This document shows positions 1 to 8,755 of a DNA stretch of 64,000 nt, piece after piece. The stretch comes from Planctomycetota bacterium (lineage in GTDB: Bacteria > Planctomycetota > Planctomycetia > Planctomycetales > Planctomycetaceae). The DNA lies in contig JAURQH010000043.1 of NCBI GenBank assembly GCA_030836185.1, forward strand, positions 1 to 64,000, written 5' to 3'. The notes below the pieces were generated by a model. The model did no database searches. It was given only the letters and a program-made list of their open reading frames with translations, and had not been told where the DNA came from. Made by a program: the position numbers and the translations under genes. The stretch's first letter is position 1, and each line of letters starts with the position of its first letter.

Positions 1-82
1 CGTCACACTGCACGCGACAAACAACGCCAATCAACAGCCGCGCAGCATCAAGCTCAACCGGTCTTCGCGCTGCGAGTGGTCT

Positions 83-1429
83 CTATGGCTTGGGCTGTGT
101 TTGCAACGCCTTCTTCTTCGCATTACGACGGCGTTGGCTCTCTCTCGCCAACGCGCAGCGACGTTCACGCTCGCGTAGGATCGGCATGATTTCTTCCAGC
201 GTCGTACTACCATTGGCGACCATCCCCAGCAAAGGAAACATGTATTTACTGGGACGATAACCGGTGTGCAAGTACATCAGCATGATTCCAATCATCGCCA
301 CATAGAAATGGAGTTCCATCCCCGGTTTCGTCTGACTGATCAGATGCCGAAAATTTCCGTACGACTTGAGCCAGCGGAAAAACAGTTCGACCTGCCAGCG
401 ATGACGGTACAGTTGACCGATGATTTCGGCAGGTACATCGAGTAAGTTTGTCAACAACTGAAGCTGTTTCAGTTCTCCATCCTGTTCGTAATCGATCACG
501 ACTTCGCGCAGTTCGACATCTGACAAACCCAACCGGGCGGCATTCGTTGAGCTCAGGCGAACAAACCGATCTTCCACGACACCCGCCGCGCGATCCTCGT
601 CGCTCAACGCGCGCTCTTCGCAACTCGTGAACGTGATACCACCATTCTTCTTGCCATCACCTCTCAAGCGGAGTACGAATTGAGAAAGGACTTGGGAAGT
701 GTCCCCTTCCTGATAATGAGCGGCGATCAACGGAAGACTGTTAAAGCCACGGTCGTAGAGATAAAGTTTTCCGGGTTGGAGTGCGTGGCGGGCCGACTCG
801 GCTTCGCCTTGGTGCGGTTCGGGGACGACGATCGCTTCGGGCAAGCCATCTTCGACATTGAGCATCACGTCGATTCGAGCCCGATGGTTTTGCGATCCAT
901 GCTGGTTTGTGTTGCGGACAGCCCAGGCGACATTCGCCAGCGCGGGCAGGAATGTTCCGTCCACAGCGATGGTCTGTTCGAGTAGCTGGTTCAATGGCTC
1001 GCTGCGCTGCTGACCGTTTTCCCGTTGTGCCAAAGTCACTTGGCGCAAGAATGCGATCAGTGGCTGTAGCCGTTTGGGGTCGGCCAGGGCGTTGAAATCG
1101 GAGAGGGTGCTTTTGCAAATCTTTCGTGTTGTGAGATGCTTCTGGGCCTGTTTCGTCTGACTAAAATCCTCGATGGTCCGTAATGTTCGCACGGTGGGAT
1201 TAAAAAAGGCGAGCAATTGTGCAATGAAGACATCGTCGAGAAACAAGGCGCGATTTCCGTGAGTGTTTGCTGCGTCTTCTGCGCGGAGCGACTGCACATA
1301 TTTTTGGAGCTGTTTGACATACTTTCCCCCCTGAACCCGATGCGGCCAGAGAGGAAGTTCTTCGCTGTCGGTAAGGGGTGGTTGGGGAGTTTGAGGGGCA
1401 CGTTTTTTCATAGGAGGGAAGCATGGCAA
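83..1429 (-). CDS. IS4-family DDE transposase
   Basis: A 448-residue transposase of the IS4 type, which cuts and rejoins its element through a DDE-type RNase H fold. The first catalytic Asp is seen in AVDGTF, the second in LYDRGF, and the Y-R-E-K signature in YRHRWQVELFFRWLK carries the catalytic Glu. The N-terminal part (LLAFFNPTVRTLRTIEDFS, FNALADP) is typical of the family and the C-terminus is strongly basic. The frame is open end to end, so the enzyme may be active. Left terminal repeats are not resolved: the element probably runs past base 1, and its right end should lie somewhere in 1430-1600. It sits just downstream of cysS, convergent with nothing, with no sign of having broken a neighbouring gene inside the window. 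Confidence 0.93.
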   Translation of the reverse strand: MPCFPPMKKRAPQTPQPPLTDSEELPLWPHRVQGGKYVKQLQKYVQSLRAEDAANTHGNRALFLDDVFIAQLLAFFNPTVRTLRTIEDFSQTKQAQKHLTTRKICKSTLSDFNALADPKRLQPLIAFLRQVTLAQRENGQQRSEPLNQLLEQTIAVDGTFLPALANVAWAVRNTNQHGSQNHRARIDVMLNVEDGLPEAIVVPEPHQGEAESARHALQPGKLYLYDRGFNSLPLIAAHYQEGDTSQVLSQFVLRLRGDGKKNGGITFTSCEERALSDEDRAAGVVEDRFVRLSSTNAARLGLSDVELREVVIDYEQDGELKQLQLLTNLLDVPAEIIGQLYRHRWQVELFFRWLKSYGNFRHLISQTKPGMELHFYVAMIGIMLMYLHTGYRPSKYMFPLLGMVANGSTTLEEIMPILRERERRCALARESQRRRNAKKKALQTQPKP

Positions 1430-1555
1430 ACGTCATACCAAACCGGCCAGAAGTCAAACGGGAGAAAAAGAAGTCGACTCTATTGATTGCAACGATTATT
1501 TTCCCGGACAGCATTGGGCTGTGCCTGACGTTGTACAGTTCCCGTGCTTGGTTTT

Positions 1556-1573
1556 GCTGGGACCAGTCCCAGC
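1556..1573. repeat. Perfect 8-bp palindrome with 2-nt loop
   Basis: GCTGGGAC and GTCCCAGC face each other across a CA loop. A near copy (CTGGGAC-AA-GTCCCAG) lies at 31425-31440. It lies between the transposase start and the cysS stop and has no T-run, so it does not look like an ordinary intrinsic terminator. It resembles other two-nucleotide-loop palindromes in this window (15207-15228, 23083-23096). Confidence 0.6.
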
Positions 1574-1705
1574 CTACGGGAACTTTGATGTTTTTTGCCC
1601 GGTGGAACCGGCCCTGTATTTCTAAACTGCGACATCATCATGGGTGCCACTGCTGGCTTGCCCAGCCGTGAAATACTCAAAACAACTCAGAACACAATCC
1701 AACTT

Positions 1706-3259
1706 CTACTCGCGACGCCACAACGTATCACCTGTGCGATCCTCCAGCGTGACTTTCAAATCAGCCAATCCATCACGAATACGGTCGGCAATACCCCAGT
1801 TTTTGGTCTCTCGCGCTTCGGCTCGCAAATCGATAATCAAACTCATCAACCCGTTGACAAATTCATCATCAGCGGCGGAATCTTTCTGTAACGGTTTGCG
1901 GAACACACCAAGCAGGTTAGATAGTTCTTTCAAAATCCCGACCGCCGTAGTGAGCGTTGTCACGGCAGCGTCTTGATCGGAGTTATCGCCGAGTTGTTCT
2001 TGAGTAATGAAAGCATTGATGGCTTTTCGCATCTCGTGCAGTATGCCAACTCCACCACCGGTGTTGAAGTCATCATCCATGGCTTCCCAGAAGCGGGTTC
2101 TGAATAATGCCATTTCTTTTAGCAGTTCTGACTCGGCTTCATCGAGGCTGACGCTTTCTTCCCGCGAAGTCGCTGTTTCCAGATCATAAAAGCTCTTGCC
2201 ACTGATGCGATCATAAGTATCGAAGAGTCGATAAAATCCTTCGATACTTTTCTCGATTTCAGAAATCCGTCCTTCGCTGAAATCGATCGGACTGCGGTAA
2301 TGTGTGGCTAACAGAAAGAAGCGTACCGTTTCGGGATCAAACTTTTCAAACATGAGTTTGACAGAATCGGCTCCTTTGGATCCGGCCAGTTTGCCAGCTT
2401 CCTGGGCTTCTTTGGATGTATTCAGATCGCCGGTTTTATCGTGAGCTCCACCCACTTTGCCTGATTCTCCACTGGCCTGCATCAAACCGTTATGCATCCA
2501 GTAAGTGGCAAAGGGTTTTCCGGTACAGCATTCCGATTGAGCCAATTCGTTCTCATGATGAGGGAACATCAAATCGAGACCGCCACCGTGAATGTCGAGT
2601 GTTTCGCCGATGTATTTCATGCTCATTGCCGAACATTCAATATGCCAGCCGGGCCGGCCTGCTCCCCACGGGCTTTCCCATGAAGGTTCACCCGGCTTTG
2701 ACTTTTTCCAAAGGGCAAAGTCGGCAGGATGGTGTTTTTTATCGGTCGCTTCGACCCGATCTCCGGCCATGATCTCGTCCAGCTTGCGACCACTCAGAGA
2801 TCCGTACTTCTCATCTTTTGTGGTTTCAAAATAAACATCCCCATCCAATGGGTAGGCATAGCCGTCATCGACAAGCTTTTGGATGATGTCGAGCATTTCC
2901 TGAATATGCTCAGTCGCATACGGGAATTCATCGACGGTATCGACACCCATTGTGGCCAAGTTCTCGAAGTAATCGTCGGTCATTTCTTTCGCCAACGCTT
3001 CGACCGTCATCCCTTTTTCATTGGCCTTATTGATGAGTTTGTCATCGACATCGGTAATGTTAATCACGTAGGTGACCTCGTAACCGAGGTAGGTCAGATA
3101 GCGTTTGACCGTGTCGAAGATCACGGGACCGACCATGTGTCCGATGTGGGCCGGTTTATAAACCGTCGGCCCGCACAGATACATGCCGACCTTGCCCGGC
3201 TCGATTGTTTGAAACGGTTCTTTGGTTCTTGTCAGCGTGTTGTAAACTTTGATCGTCAT
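1706..3259 (-). CDS. cysS: Cysteinyl-tRNA synthetase with divergent KMSKS region
   Basis: Charges tRNA-Cys with cysteine in the cytosol. The start MTIKVYNT (ATG at 3259) is preferred over an upstream in-frame Met at 3310, which would overlap ispF; it gives 517 residues. Zinc ligands of class I CysRS are visible: Cys29 (YLCGPTVY), a Cys in WHIECSAM, and His/Glu in FPHHENE. The HIGH signature is intact at residues 38-41. The KMSKS loop is not recognisable: after YWMHNG there is an inserted stretch of about 25-30 residues followed by GKLAGSKGA, where family members have a short KMSKSLGN. The family sequence resumes at RFFLLATHYRSPIDFSE. It lies 22 bases after ispF in the same direction, probably co-transcribed. 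Confidence 0.95.
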   Translation of the reverse strand: MTIKVYNTLTRTKEPFQTIEPGKVGMYLCGPTVYKPAHIGHMVGPVIFDTVKRYLTYLGYEVTYVINITDVDDKLINKANEKGMTVEALAKEMTDDYFENLATMGVDTVDEFPYATEHIQEMLDIIQKLVDDGYAYPLDGDVYFETTKDEKYGSLSGRKLDEIMAGDRVEATDKKHHPADFALWKKSKPGEPSWESPWGAGRPGWHIECSAMSMKYIGETLDIHGGGLDLMFPHHENELAQSECCTGKPFATYWMHNGLMQASGESGKVGGAHDKTGDLNTSKEAQEAGKLAGSKGADSVKLMFEKFDPETVRFFLLATHYRSPIDFSEGRISEIEKSIEGFYRLFDTYDRISGKSFYDLETATSREESVSLDEAESELLKEMALFRTRFWEAMDDDFNTGGGVGILHEMRKAINAFITQEQLGDNSDQDAAVTTLTTAVGILKELSNLLGVFRKPLQKDSAADDEFVNGLMSLIIDLRAEARETKNWGIADRIRDGLADLKVTLEDRTGDTLWRRE

Positions 3260-3281
3260 CCTTGTGATCAACTCCCGATAT

Positions 3282-3803
3282 TCAAGAATCTGTTTGCGTG
3301 GAATTATCAATGCGTACGAGCAGCACGATGGCCTCGGCGTTCATCGCTTCTCCGCGACCGACCGGGCCGACCAATTCGCCCGTTTTTGCTTTCACGTTCA
3401 CACAACTCACATCGAGTTGCAGTAGCTCAGCCAATCGTTGACGAATTGCCGGTTTGTGGGGTGTTAGCTTGGGTTGTTCGGCAGAAATGGTGCAATCGAG
3501 ATTGGTGATCGCCCAACCGCGGCTTTGAATCTCTTTGACGGCTTCCAAGACGAAGACATCCGAAGAGGCTCCCTTCCATTGAGGGTCGGAATTCGGAAAC
3601 CATTCTCCAATATCACCGAGGCCAGCGGCTCCCAGTAAAGCATCGGTCACTGCGTGCAACAACACGTCGGCATCGCTGTGTCCGTCGAGCCCCTTGGCAG
3701 ACGGGATTTCAACTCCTCCCAGCATCAACGGCGGACCCACCACCAAACGGTGTGCGTCCTGGCCGAGGCCGACTCGTATCGAAGCTGGAGAAATCGTGGT
3801 CAT
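3282..3803 (-). CDS. ispF: 2-C-methyl-D-erythritol 2,4-cyclodiphosphate synthase
   Basis: Cyclises CDP-ME 2-phosphate to MEcPP in the non-mevalonate isoprenoid pathway. The 173-residue product has the family's metal-site residues Asp16 and His18 (GLGQDAHRL), the HSDAD segment with His42, and the closing GRGEAMNAEA, close to the usual GRGEGIAA. DIGEWFP replaces the common DIGxHFPD. The ATG at 3803 is chosen because it gives the normal N-terminus just before the first beta strand and has a weak AGGGA-like site; an in-frame ATG at 3836 lacks one. It sits between the PQQ-repeat protein and cysS on the same strand, an ispF-cysS arrangement seen in other bacteria. No ispD is present here. Confidence 0.95.
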   Translation of the reverse strand: MTTISPASIRVGLGQDAHRLVVGPPLMLGGVEIPSAKGLDGHSDADVLLHAVTDALLGAAGLGDIGEWFPNSDPQWKGASSDVFVLEAVKEIQSRGWAITNLDCTISAEQPKLTPHKPAIRQRLAELLQLDVSCVNVKAKTGELVGPVGRGEAMNAEAIVLLVRIDNSTQTDS

Positions 3804-3896
3804 CGTCCCTGTTTCGTCTGACTGGAATCCATTCATTAACTGGACGCAATCATAACGGGGAACCCAATTTCGAGCAATGCGATCCGCCCAGCCCTT

Positions 3897-5612
3897 CTAC
3901 TCTGCCAGTTTCAACTTATAGCAGACCGCTTCCTCATAGTTGCGAACCAACAAATAGCCGTTGGCAAAGGCGGGGTTGTTCCACGTTTTACCTGACATTG
4001 CCGGCATGCGATACAATTCTCGCCATTCTTCCGGCGTCGCCTCGGCAAAGACTAACTCACCACTTTCAGTGATAATTGTCAGCAAATCACCGATCAGGAT
4101 CAGTTGCCCGAAACCGGTCTCGGAACGTGCCTTCCACTTTCGACGCCCCGTCTTCATCTCAATGCACGACATCAAAGTTTCATCGAGTCCATAGATAAAT
4201 CCGTCTTTGTAGACGCCATCATTGAATTTCAGCTTGAAGAAATTTTTCTTCGACCATTCCGGTTCCGAACTCCAAGTCTCCTCGTCACGGCTGACATTCA
4301 ACAAAACCGACCCCGAATTGTAGCTGCTGGAGATAAATACCTGGTCTCCACGAACGAGGGGTTGAGCCGCATTCACCTTCGGCATGTTGGACCACTCAAA
4401 CCGCCACTGTTCATCTCCGTCATCAAGGTTAATGCCGGCAACTCCGTCGCCATCAAAAACGAGAAGCTGTTGCTCTCCTTGAATCTCGGCCACGTTGACA
4501 CCCGCATAAGACGCAGGATGATTTCCTTTGGCCCAGACAATCTCTCCCGTCAACTTGTCATAAGCAATCACCGCTTTTCCCGGCTGACGGTCGGTTGGCT
4601 CCTTCATAAGTTCTTCTTGAGAAATTCCCGCGTTGACAATAACCTTGTCACCTACGATCAGAGGAGAGCCGGACATCGCCCATTGAGTATTGTCGGCTCC
4701 TGCATCTTCCAGAATTTTTCGTTGCCAGATCGATTCCCCGGTCAACGCATTAAGACAATTCAGATACCCTGTGCCTCCCAGTGTGTAAGCTTTGCCTTCA
4801 TGGATCGTCGGAGTCCCTCGTGGCCCATCTCCACCAACAGGTTCCGACCAGCGCGTCATATCAGCATGCGACCAGACTTCTTGGCCGGTCTTGAGTTCAT
4901 AACAGACAACCAATTCCTCATCATCAAGTTGTTCTTGCGTCCAGCACAAGTCATCCACAATCGAGAATGATGACCATCCCAACCCGACTTTAATTCTCCA
5001 CAACTCTTCGGGAGGATTGTTTTGAAAATCACGATCTAACTGAACGTCGAGCACGCGACCTTCACGATTATCATTACGAAACTGTGGCCAGTCGCTGTCT
5101 GCAATTTCAAGTTCGCGAAGGGAGACATCCAGATCCGATTTCTTTTGTGTCGCCTTCGATTCTCGCGCCAAATCTTCCGAAGTGGGGCTCCACCTCCACG
5201 CAAATCGAGGAAACATATCTCCTTCCATCGATTCAATTCGGACCGAAGCGGCCACACCAACGCAGGAAATCGCAAAAACCGCCATTCCCAAAATCCATGA
5301 TTTCCAGGTGACTCCCGAGAGAAAGGACCACCAGATGAGGGATAGCAGAATGCTTAACGGAAACAACACATACAAACTGATGAACGAGAAGGTGCTTTCA
5401 TCCAGTTTCATGTTGAGCGCATCAATCACAAACTCGGTTTGATTGAGGTAAAAAAGCAGTCCAAACAGGGCGGCCACCGGAAACAACATGAAAAACAACC
5501 GTCGCAGCTTTACTCCACTTTGTGTGCTGCTTGAAGATGTTTCAATTCTGTCAGGTGTGCGTGAAGAAGACTCTGTTTGTCCATTCTTGACGGGTTGATC
5601 ATCCTGTGACAT
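3897..5612 (-). CDS. Membrane-anchored PQQ-repeat beta-propeller protein
   Basis: A 571-residue protein with a polar N-terminus, about three predicted membrane helices in roughly the first 125 residues (LFFMLFPVAALFGLLFYL; a long one around SLYVLFPLSILLSLIWW; WILGMAVFAISCVGVAASV), then a beta-propeller. Propeller blades of the PQQ-like type are marked by DWPQFRNDNREG and repeated phrases such as GQEVWSH, GESIWQRK, GEIVWAKG, GDEQWRFEW and GRRKWKAR. This architecture is common in planctomycetes; the ligand and role are unknown, and real PQQ binding is not implied. Start MSQDDQ (5612) is preferred because AAAGGG lies 8 bases upstream; the longer ORF start MLKGY has no such site. It follows the sulfatase by 33 bases and precedes ispF by 93. 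Confidence 0.85.
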   Translation of the reverse strand: MSQDDQPVKNGQTESSSRTPDRIETSSSSTQSGVKLRRLFFMLFPVAALFGLLFYLNQTEFVIDALNMKLDESTFSFISLYVLFPLSILLSLIWWSFLSGVTWKSWILGMAVFAISCVGVAASVRIESMEGDMFPRFAWRWSPTSEDLARESKATQKKSDLDVSLRELEIADSDWPQFRNDNREGRVLDVQLDRDFQNNPPEELWRIKVGLGWSSFSIVDDLCWTQEQLDDEELVVCYELKTGQEVWSHADMTRWSEPVGGDGPRGTPTIHEGKAYTLGGTGYLNCLNALTGESIWQRKILEDAGADNTQWAMSGSPLIVGDKVIVNAGISQEELMKEPTDRQPGKAVIAYDKLTGEIVWAKGNHPASYAGVNVAEIQGEQQLLVFDGDGVAGINLDDGDEQWRFEWSNMPKVNAAQPLVRGDQVFISSSYNSGSVLLNVSRDEETWSSEPEWSKKNFFKLKFNDGVYKDGFIYGLDETLMSCIEMKTGRRKWKARSETGFGQLILIGDLLTIITESGELVFAEATPEEWRELYRMPAMSGKTWNNPAFANGYLLVRNYEEAVCYKLKLAE

Positions 5613-5645
5613 CTGATAGCCCTTTAGCATTGAATGCGTCGCGAT

Positions 5646-7007
5646 TTACTTCTTTTTTTGAGTCTTCAACCGTTCGCCGGTGACTCGATCAAATCCATCC
5701 GCACGCCGTTCGTCTGGCAACACATCGTTCGTTTCCTTCTGCCAGCGAGCCAAAGCGTTTTTGAGTTCATTCAGTGGCTTTTGAAAACTAGGATCGTTGG
5801 CCAAATTGTTCATTTCAAACGGATCCGTTTTCAAATCATAAAATTCCCACTCCGCTCTTGGGGCTTCGAAACAAATGCTTTGTGACTTGGGCAATTTCCC
5901 CGCCGCGTGTAACTCGATCATCTTTCGATACGTGGGACTCCTGACCGCATCAGCGGGAGGCGTCAATGGGATATCGGTGTAGAAGTTGCGAACTAATCGA
6001 TATCGTGACGAACGAATTCCGCGAGAGAAGTCTTCAAAGTCGTGCCAGTTATGTTCCGAAAAAGCATACTTACGAAATGGTAACTCTGGTTTCAAAATAA
6101 CCGGCAAGCAGCTTTTACCCATGAAATTGTCTCCGACGGGAAGCCCGGCGACATCTAAAAATGTCGCTGCAATATCGACAGAGCTCACGACCGCATCTGA
6201 TGTCTTCCCTGCGGGGGCTTTCCCCGGCCATTTTACAATCCAGGGCGTTTTCACACCGCTGTCGTAAACGGTGGTTTTGCAGCGTGGAAACGGTCGACCA
6301 TTGTCACTGATAAACAGAATCAATGTGTTGTCGGCAACTTTTTGTTTTTTCAATTCTTCCTGCACGGCACCGACCACTCCATCGAGTCGAGTGATTTCAT
6401 CGTAATACATGGAGAGATCATTACGGGTGTCTATGTTATCTGGCAAAAATGGTGGGACAACAGCATCTTTCGCAGTGTGTGGATTGGGAATAATGTTTTT
6501 CTGGTAGGGACGATGAGGATCAACGAAGGCAAACCAGAAAAAGAAAGGTTGATCGCGAGGTCGTTCTTTGACCGTCTTGACCCATTCAAATTGCTTCGTA
6601 TTGACGGAATCAAATTTGGGAACCGTCTCGTTTCCTAAATGCCATTTCCCTGCCGCCGCGGTGTAATAGCCACTCGCTTTCAGCTTCTCGACAAATGTAA
6701 TTTGCTCTCCCGGCAAGGGAAGGTGAAGTTGATGTGCTCCCGTGTTGTGTGGGTATCTCCCGGTAATGATGCTCGAACGACTGGGGCTGCAAGAGCTGCA
6801 TGTCAGCATGGCGTTATCAAACCGAACTCCGTCTTTGGCGAGCTGATCCAGATGAGGGGTTTGAATATGGGGATGACCGTAAGTTCCACAATCATTCCAT
6901 GCCATATCATCGGCGATAAACAGAATGATGTTAGGTTGCTCTTCGGCGATGACCGAAGTGGCGAACCAGGTGAGACAAAACAGAAGCAAGAAACTGCGAG
7001 CCAGCAT
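5646..7007 (-). CDS. Secreted sulfatase, sulfamidase-like
   Basis: A 453-residue type I (formylglycine) sulfatase with an N-terminal signal peptide (MLARSFLLLFCLTWFATSVIA). The metal-binding Asp pair is in FIADDMAWND, the modification motif CSPSR starts at Cys73 followed by SSIITGRYPHNTG, and the GKWHLG and DNGRPFP segments supply further active-site residues. The motif context and overall length most resemble the N-sulfoglucosamine sulfohydrolase (heparan N-sulfatase) branch, so it may desulfate an algal or animal polysaccharide in the periplasm, but substrate cannot be read from sequence. It appears to be first of a same-strand run with the PQQ-repeat protein, ispF and cysS; DUF393 lies 75 bases upstream. 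Confidence 0.92.
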   Translation of the reverse strand: MLARSFLLLFCLTWFATSVIAEEQPNIILFIADDMAWNDCGTYGHPHIQTPHLDQLAKDGVRFDNAMLTCSSCSPSRSSIITGRYPHNTGAHQLHLPLPGEQITFVEKLKASGYYTAAAGKWHLGNETVPKFDSVNTKQFEWVKTVKERPRDQPFFFWFAFVDPHRPYQKNIIPNPHTAKDAVVPPFLPDNIDTRNDLSMYYDEITRLDGVVGAVQEELKKQKVADNTLILFISDNGRPFPRCKTTVYDSGVKTPWIVKWPGKAPAGKTSDAVVSSVDIAATFLDVAGLPVGDNFMGKSCLPVILKPELPFRKYAFSEHNWHDFEDFSRGIRSSRYRLVRNFYTDIPLTPPADAVRSPTYRKMIELHAAGKLPKSQSICFEAPRAEWEFYDLKTDPFEMNNLANDPSFQKPLNELKNALARWQKETNDVLPDERRADGFDRVTGERLKTQKKK

Positions 7008-7082
7008 TTGAGGTTCCTGATTGAATGATGGTGGAAGGAATTGGTGACTTAGAGAACTCTCCAGAATAACAAGTCCTCGGAA

Positions 7083-7487
7083 TCAATCCAGAAACCGCTC
7101 ACGTTCAGAAGGAGTCGGAATGCGACAGGATTCTTTCTTACCAAAGAGAGAATATCGACACGCAGAAACACCACGGTATCCCAAGTTTCGTAAAGGGAGC
7201 GGAATGATCCAGAGCAAAGCCCCTAACAATGCCCAGAACCCCCCCAGATACCACAGAATTCGAACCACTGCCGAGGTGCGGCGATAGAGACCCGATTCTG
7301 TCTTCAAAATGAGTGTATTCAGGTTTTCCACATCGTCTGAGCCGAGCATCGAAGCGGCTGTCTCACCCTGAAGAGGTGCAAATCGGAATCTGTCCCGTTT
7401 GTCCCTCATTAATACGAAATCGACGCTTTTGTTGCAAAGGCCGCAAACACCATCAAAAAACAGGATGGGATGGGTCTCAGAAGGCAT
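7083..7487 (-). CDS. DUF393 (DCC family) thiol-disulfide oxidoreductase-like protein
   Basis: A 134-residue protein with FFDGVCGLCNKSVDF, whose CxxC (Cys15, Cys18) lies right after an Asp: the DxxCxxC pattern gives the DCC family its name. RFRFAPLQG and the closing FGKKESCRIPTP are also family-typical. A hydrophobic stretch (ILWYLGGFWALLGALLWIIPLP) suggests membrane association. The ORF extends another 85 residues upstream to 7742, but that part is not like the family; I place the start at MPSETHP (7487), although no clear ribosome site precedes it. Members are inferred to be thioredoxin-fold redox proteins; partner unknown. Confidence 0.85.
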   Translation of the reverse strand: MPSETHPILFFDGVCGLCNKSVDFVLMRDKRDRFRFAPLQGETAASMLGSDDVENLNTLILKTESGLYRRTSAVVRILWYLGGFWALLGALLWIIPLPLRNLGYRGVSACRYSLFGKKESCRIPTPSERERFLD

Positions 7488-7786
7488 GGTTGCAGTCTCA
7501 TTCAAGGGGAAGGGTTTTCTTGCTAACCGCATTCTCTTAAACACTTTAACGTATTTTTTGCTGATCATATAGGACCAAAAAAGCCAAATTGGTCTGACAA
7601 CCCGACATTGGTGCCGCTTGTTCGGTCTTTCTCTGATTATCAGGTTCCTCCTGATGGGTATTCCCCAAGATGAACTTGATACTGCATCATGCCGATAGTG
7701 AAATAATAGAGAGAACATTGGATACAAGTCTATGCAACACATGTTTTGCAGTCTCTCTTTGAGTTTGCCCCTGTACGTGGATATTC
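7488..7786. other. Divergent intergenic region
   Basis: About 300 bases between the DUF393 gene (minus) and the VWA gene (plus). It must hold promoters for both, but no convincing -35/-10 pair or RNA gene was recognised. The open frame running through its left part is an upstream extension of DUF393 without family similarity. Confidence 0.5.
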
Positions 7787-8740
7787 ATGTCAACCGTCTG
7801 GAATGAATCAGAAGTCGTCGATTCAAAACGTGCTGCCTGGAAAAGCCCGGCAGAAGCGTACGGGATCTCGACCATTCTCCATGCGGTCATTTTCTGTCTG
7901 TTGTCGGTCTTCACACTGTTGGAGTCCCCCGTTCCATTCGCAAAAGGTCTGCTTGTTCAATTTGATCCGGGAGAGAAATTTGAAGAACTCGAACCTGATC
8001 CCATCCAGCCGACCGAATTCTCGGCAGAGACGGGGGGCAGCGAGTCTTCATCGGTCGTTTTTTTAACGGCTTCCACGAACTTCAAGGTCTCCGCCCCACC
8101 TCTGGCAGACACGGCATTGCCTGTCCCGACAGACAAAAATCTCAATTCTGCGAATCTTGCCACTTATGTGGGGGCATTAACGGGAACAGGAAGAGGCGGA
8201 AACGGTGAGGGAGATGGACAAGGCGATGGTCGAGGATTCTTTGGAGATCCGGGAGCGGCAAAGTCATTTGTCTTCGTCCTCGACCGATCGATGAGCATGA
8301 ACAAGACTCACCAATTGAGTAACGGGTTGACCCGATTCCAACGTCTCAAGACCGAACTGATTGGATTCATCGACAAGTTGAGAGCAGATCAAACCTTCTA
8401 TGTCGTTTTCTTCAACGACAAAATGAACCGCATGCCGGCAGAGGGTTTGGTTCCGGCCACCGTAGAAAACAAACAAAAGTATCTCAAATGGATTTCTTCT
8501 GCGGATGCGATTGGTGGGACAGATCCTCGCCGTTCGATTCGACTTGCCATGCAACTCCAACCCGAAATGATCTACTTCCTTTCCGATGGTGAAGTCGAAA
8601 GCGACTATCAATCGCAAATGTTGAGACATGATCCAGGAGATTGGAAGTTGAATACCTTTGTGTTTGGACTAAGGGGAGCGGGGCCATTCATGAAGTTCTT
8701 TGCGGAAAAGCACAACGGCGAATACTTGTATATTCCCTGA
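7787..8740 (+). CDS. Membrane-anchored VWA-domain protein
   Basis: A 317-residue protein. Residues 28-46 form one membrane helix near the N-terminus (STILHAVIFCLLSVFTLLE), followed by an acidic linker, a glycine-rich spacer at about 133-153 (GTGRGGNGEGDGQGDGRG) and a von Willebrand factor A domain. The metal-ion-dependent adhesion site is present: DRSMS (Asp166, Ser168, Ser170), a Thr in IGGTDPRR and an Asp in FLSDGEVE. The N-terminus with hydrophobic helix and Gly-rich spacer recalls TonB/energy-coupling-type anchors, but no TonB box or C-terminal TonB fold is present. Planctomycete genomes hold many such proteins; the ligand is unknown. The stop lies 15 bases from the convergent DUF1559 stop. 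Confidence 0.85.
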   Translation: MSTVWNESEVVDSKRAAWKSPAEAYGISTILHAVIFCLLSVFTLLESPVPFAKGLLVQFDPGEKFEELEPDPIQPTEFSAETGGSESSSVVFLTASTNFKVSAPPLADTALPVPTDKNLNSANLATYVGALTGTGRGGNGEGDGQGDGRGFFGDPGAAKSFVFVLDRSMSMNKTHQLSNGLTRFQRLKTELIGFIDKLRADQTFYVVFFNDKMNRMPAEGLVPATVENKQKYLKWISSADAIGGTDPRRSIRLAMQLQPEMIYFLSDGEVESDYQSQMLRHDPGDWKLNTFVFGLRGAGPFMKFFAEKHNGEYLYIP

Positions 8741-8755
8741 GTTGAGATTAGAGCA

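Noticed and set aside
83-1705. Defined terminal inverted repeats for the IS4-type element
   Set aside because: I compared the sequence after the transposase stop (1-82) with that before its start (1430-1700) and found no convincing inverted match; the left end is probably outside the window.
2729-3508. Plus-strand 259-codon open frame
   Set aside because: Antisense to cysS and ispF, both well supported.
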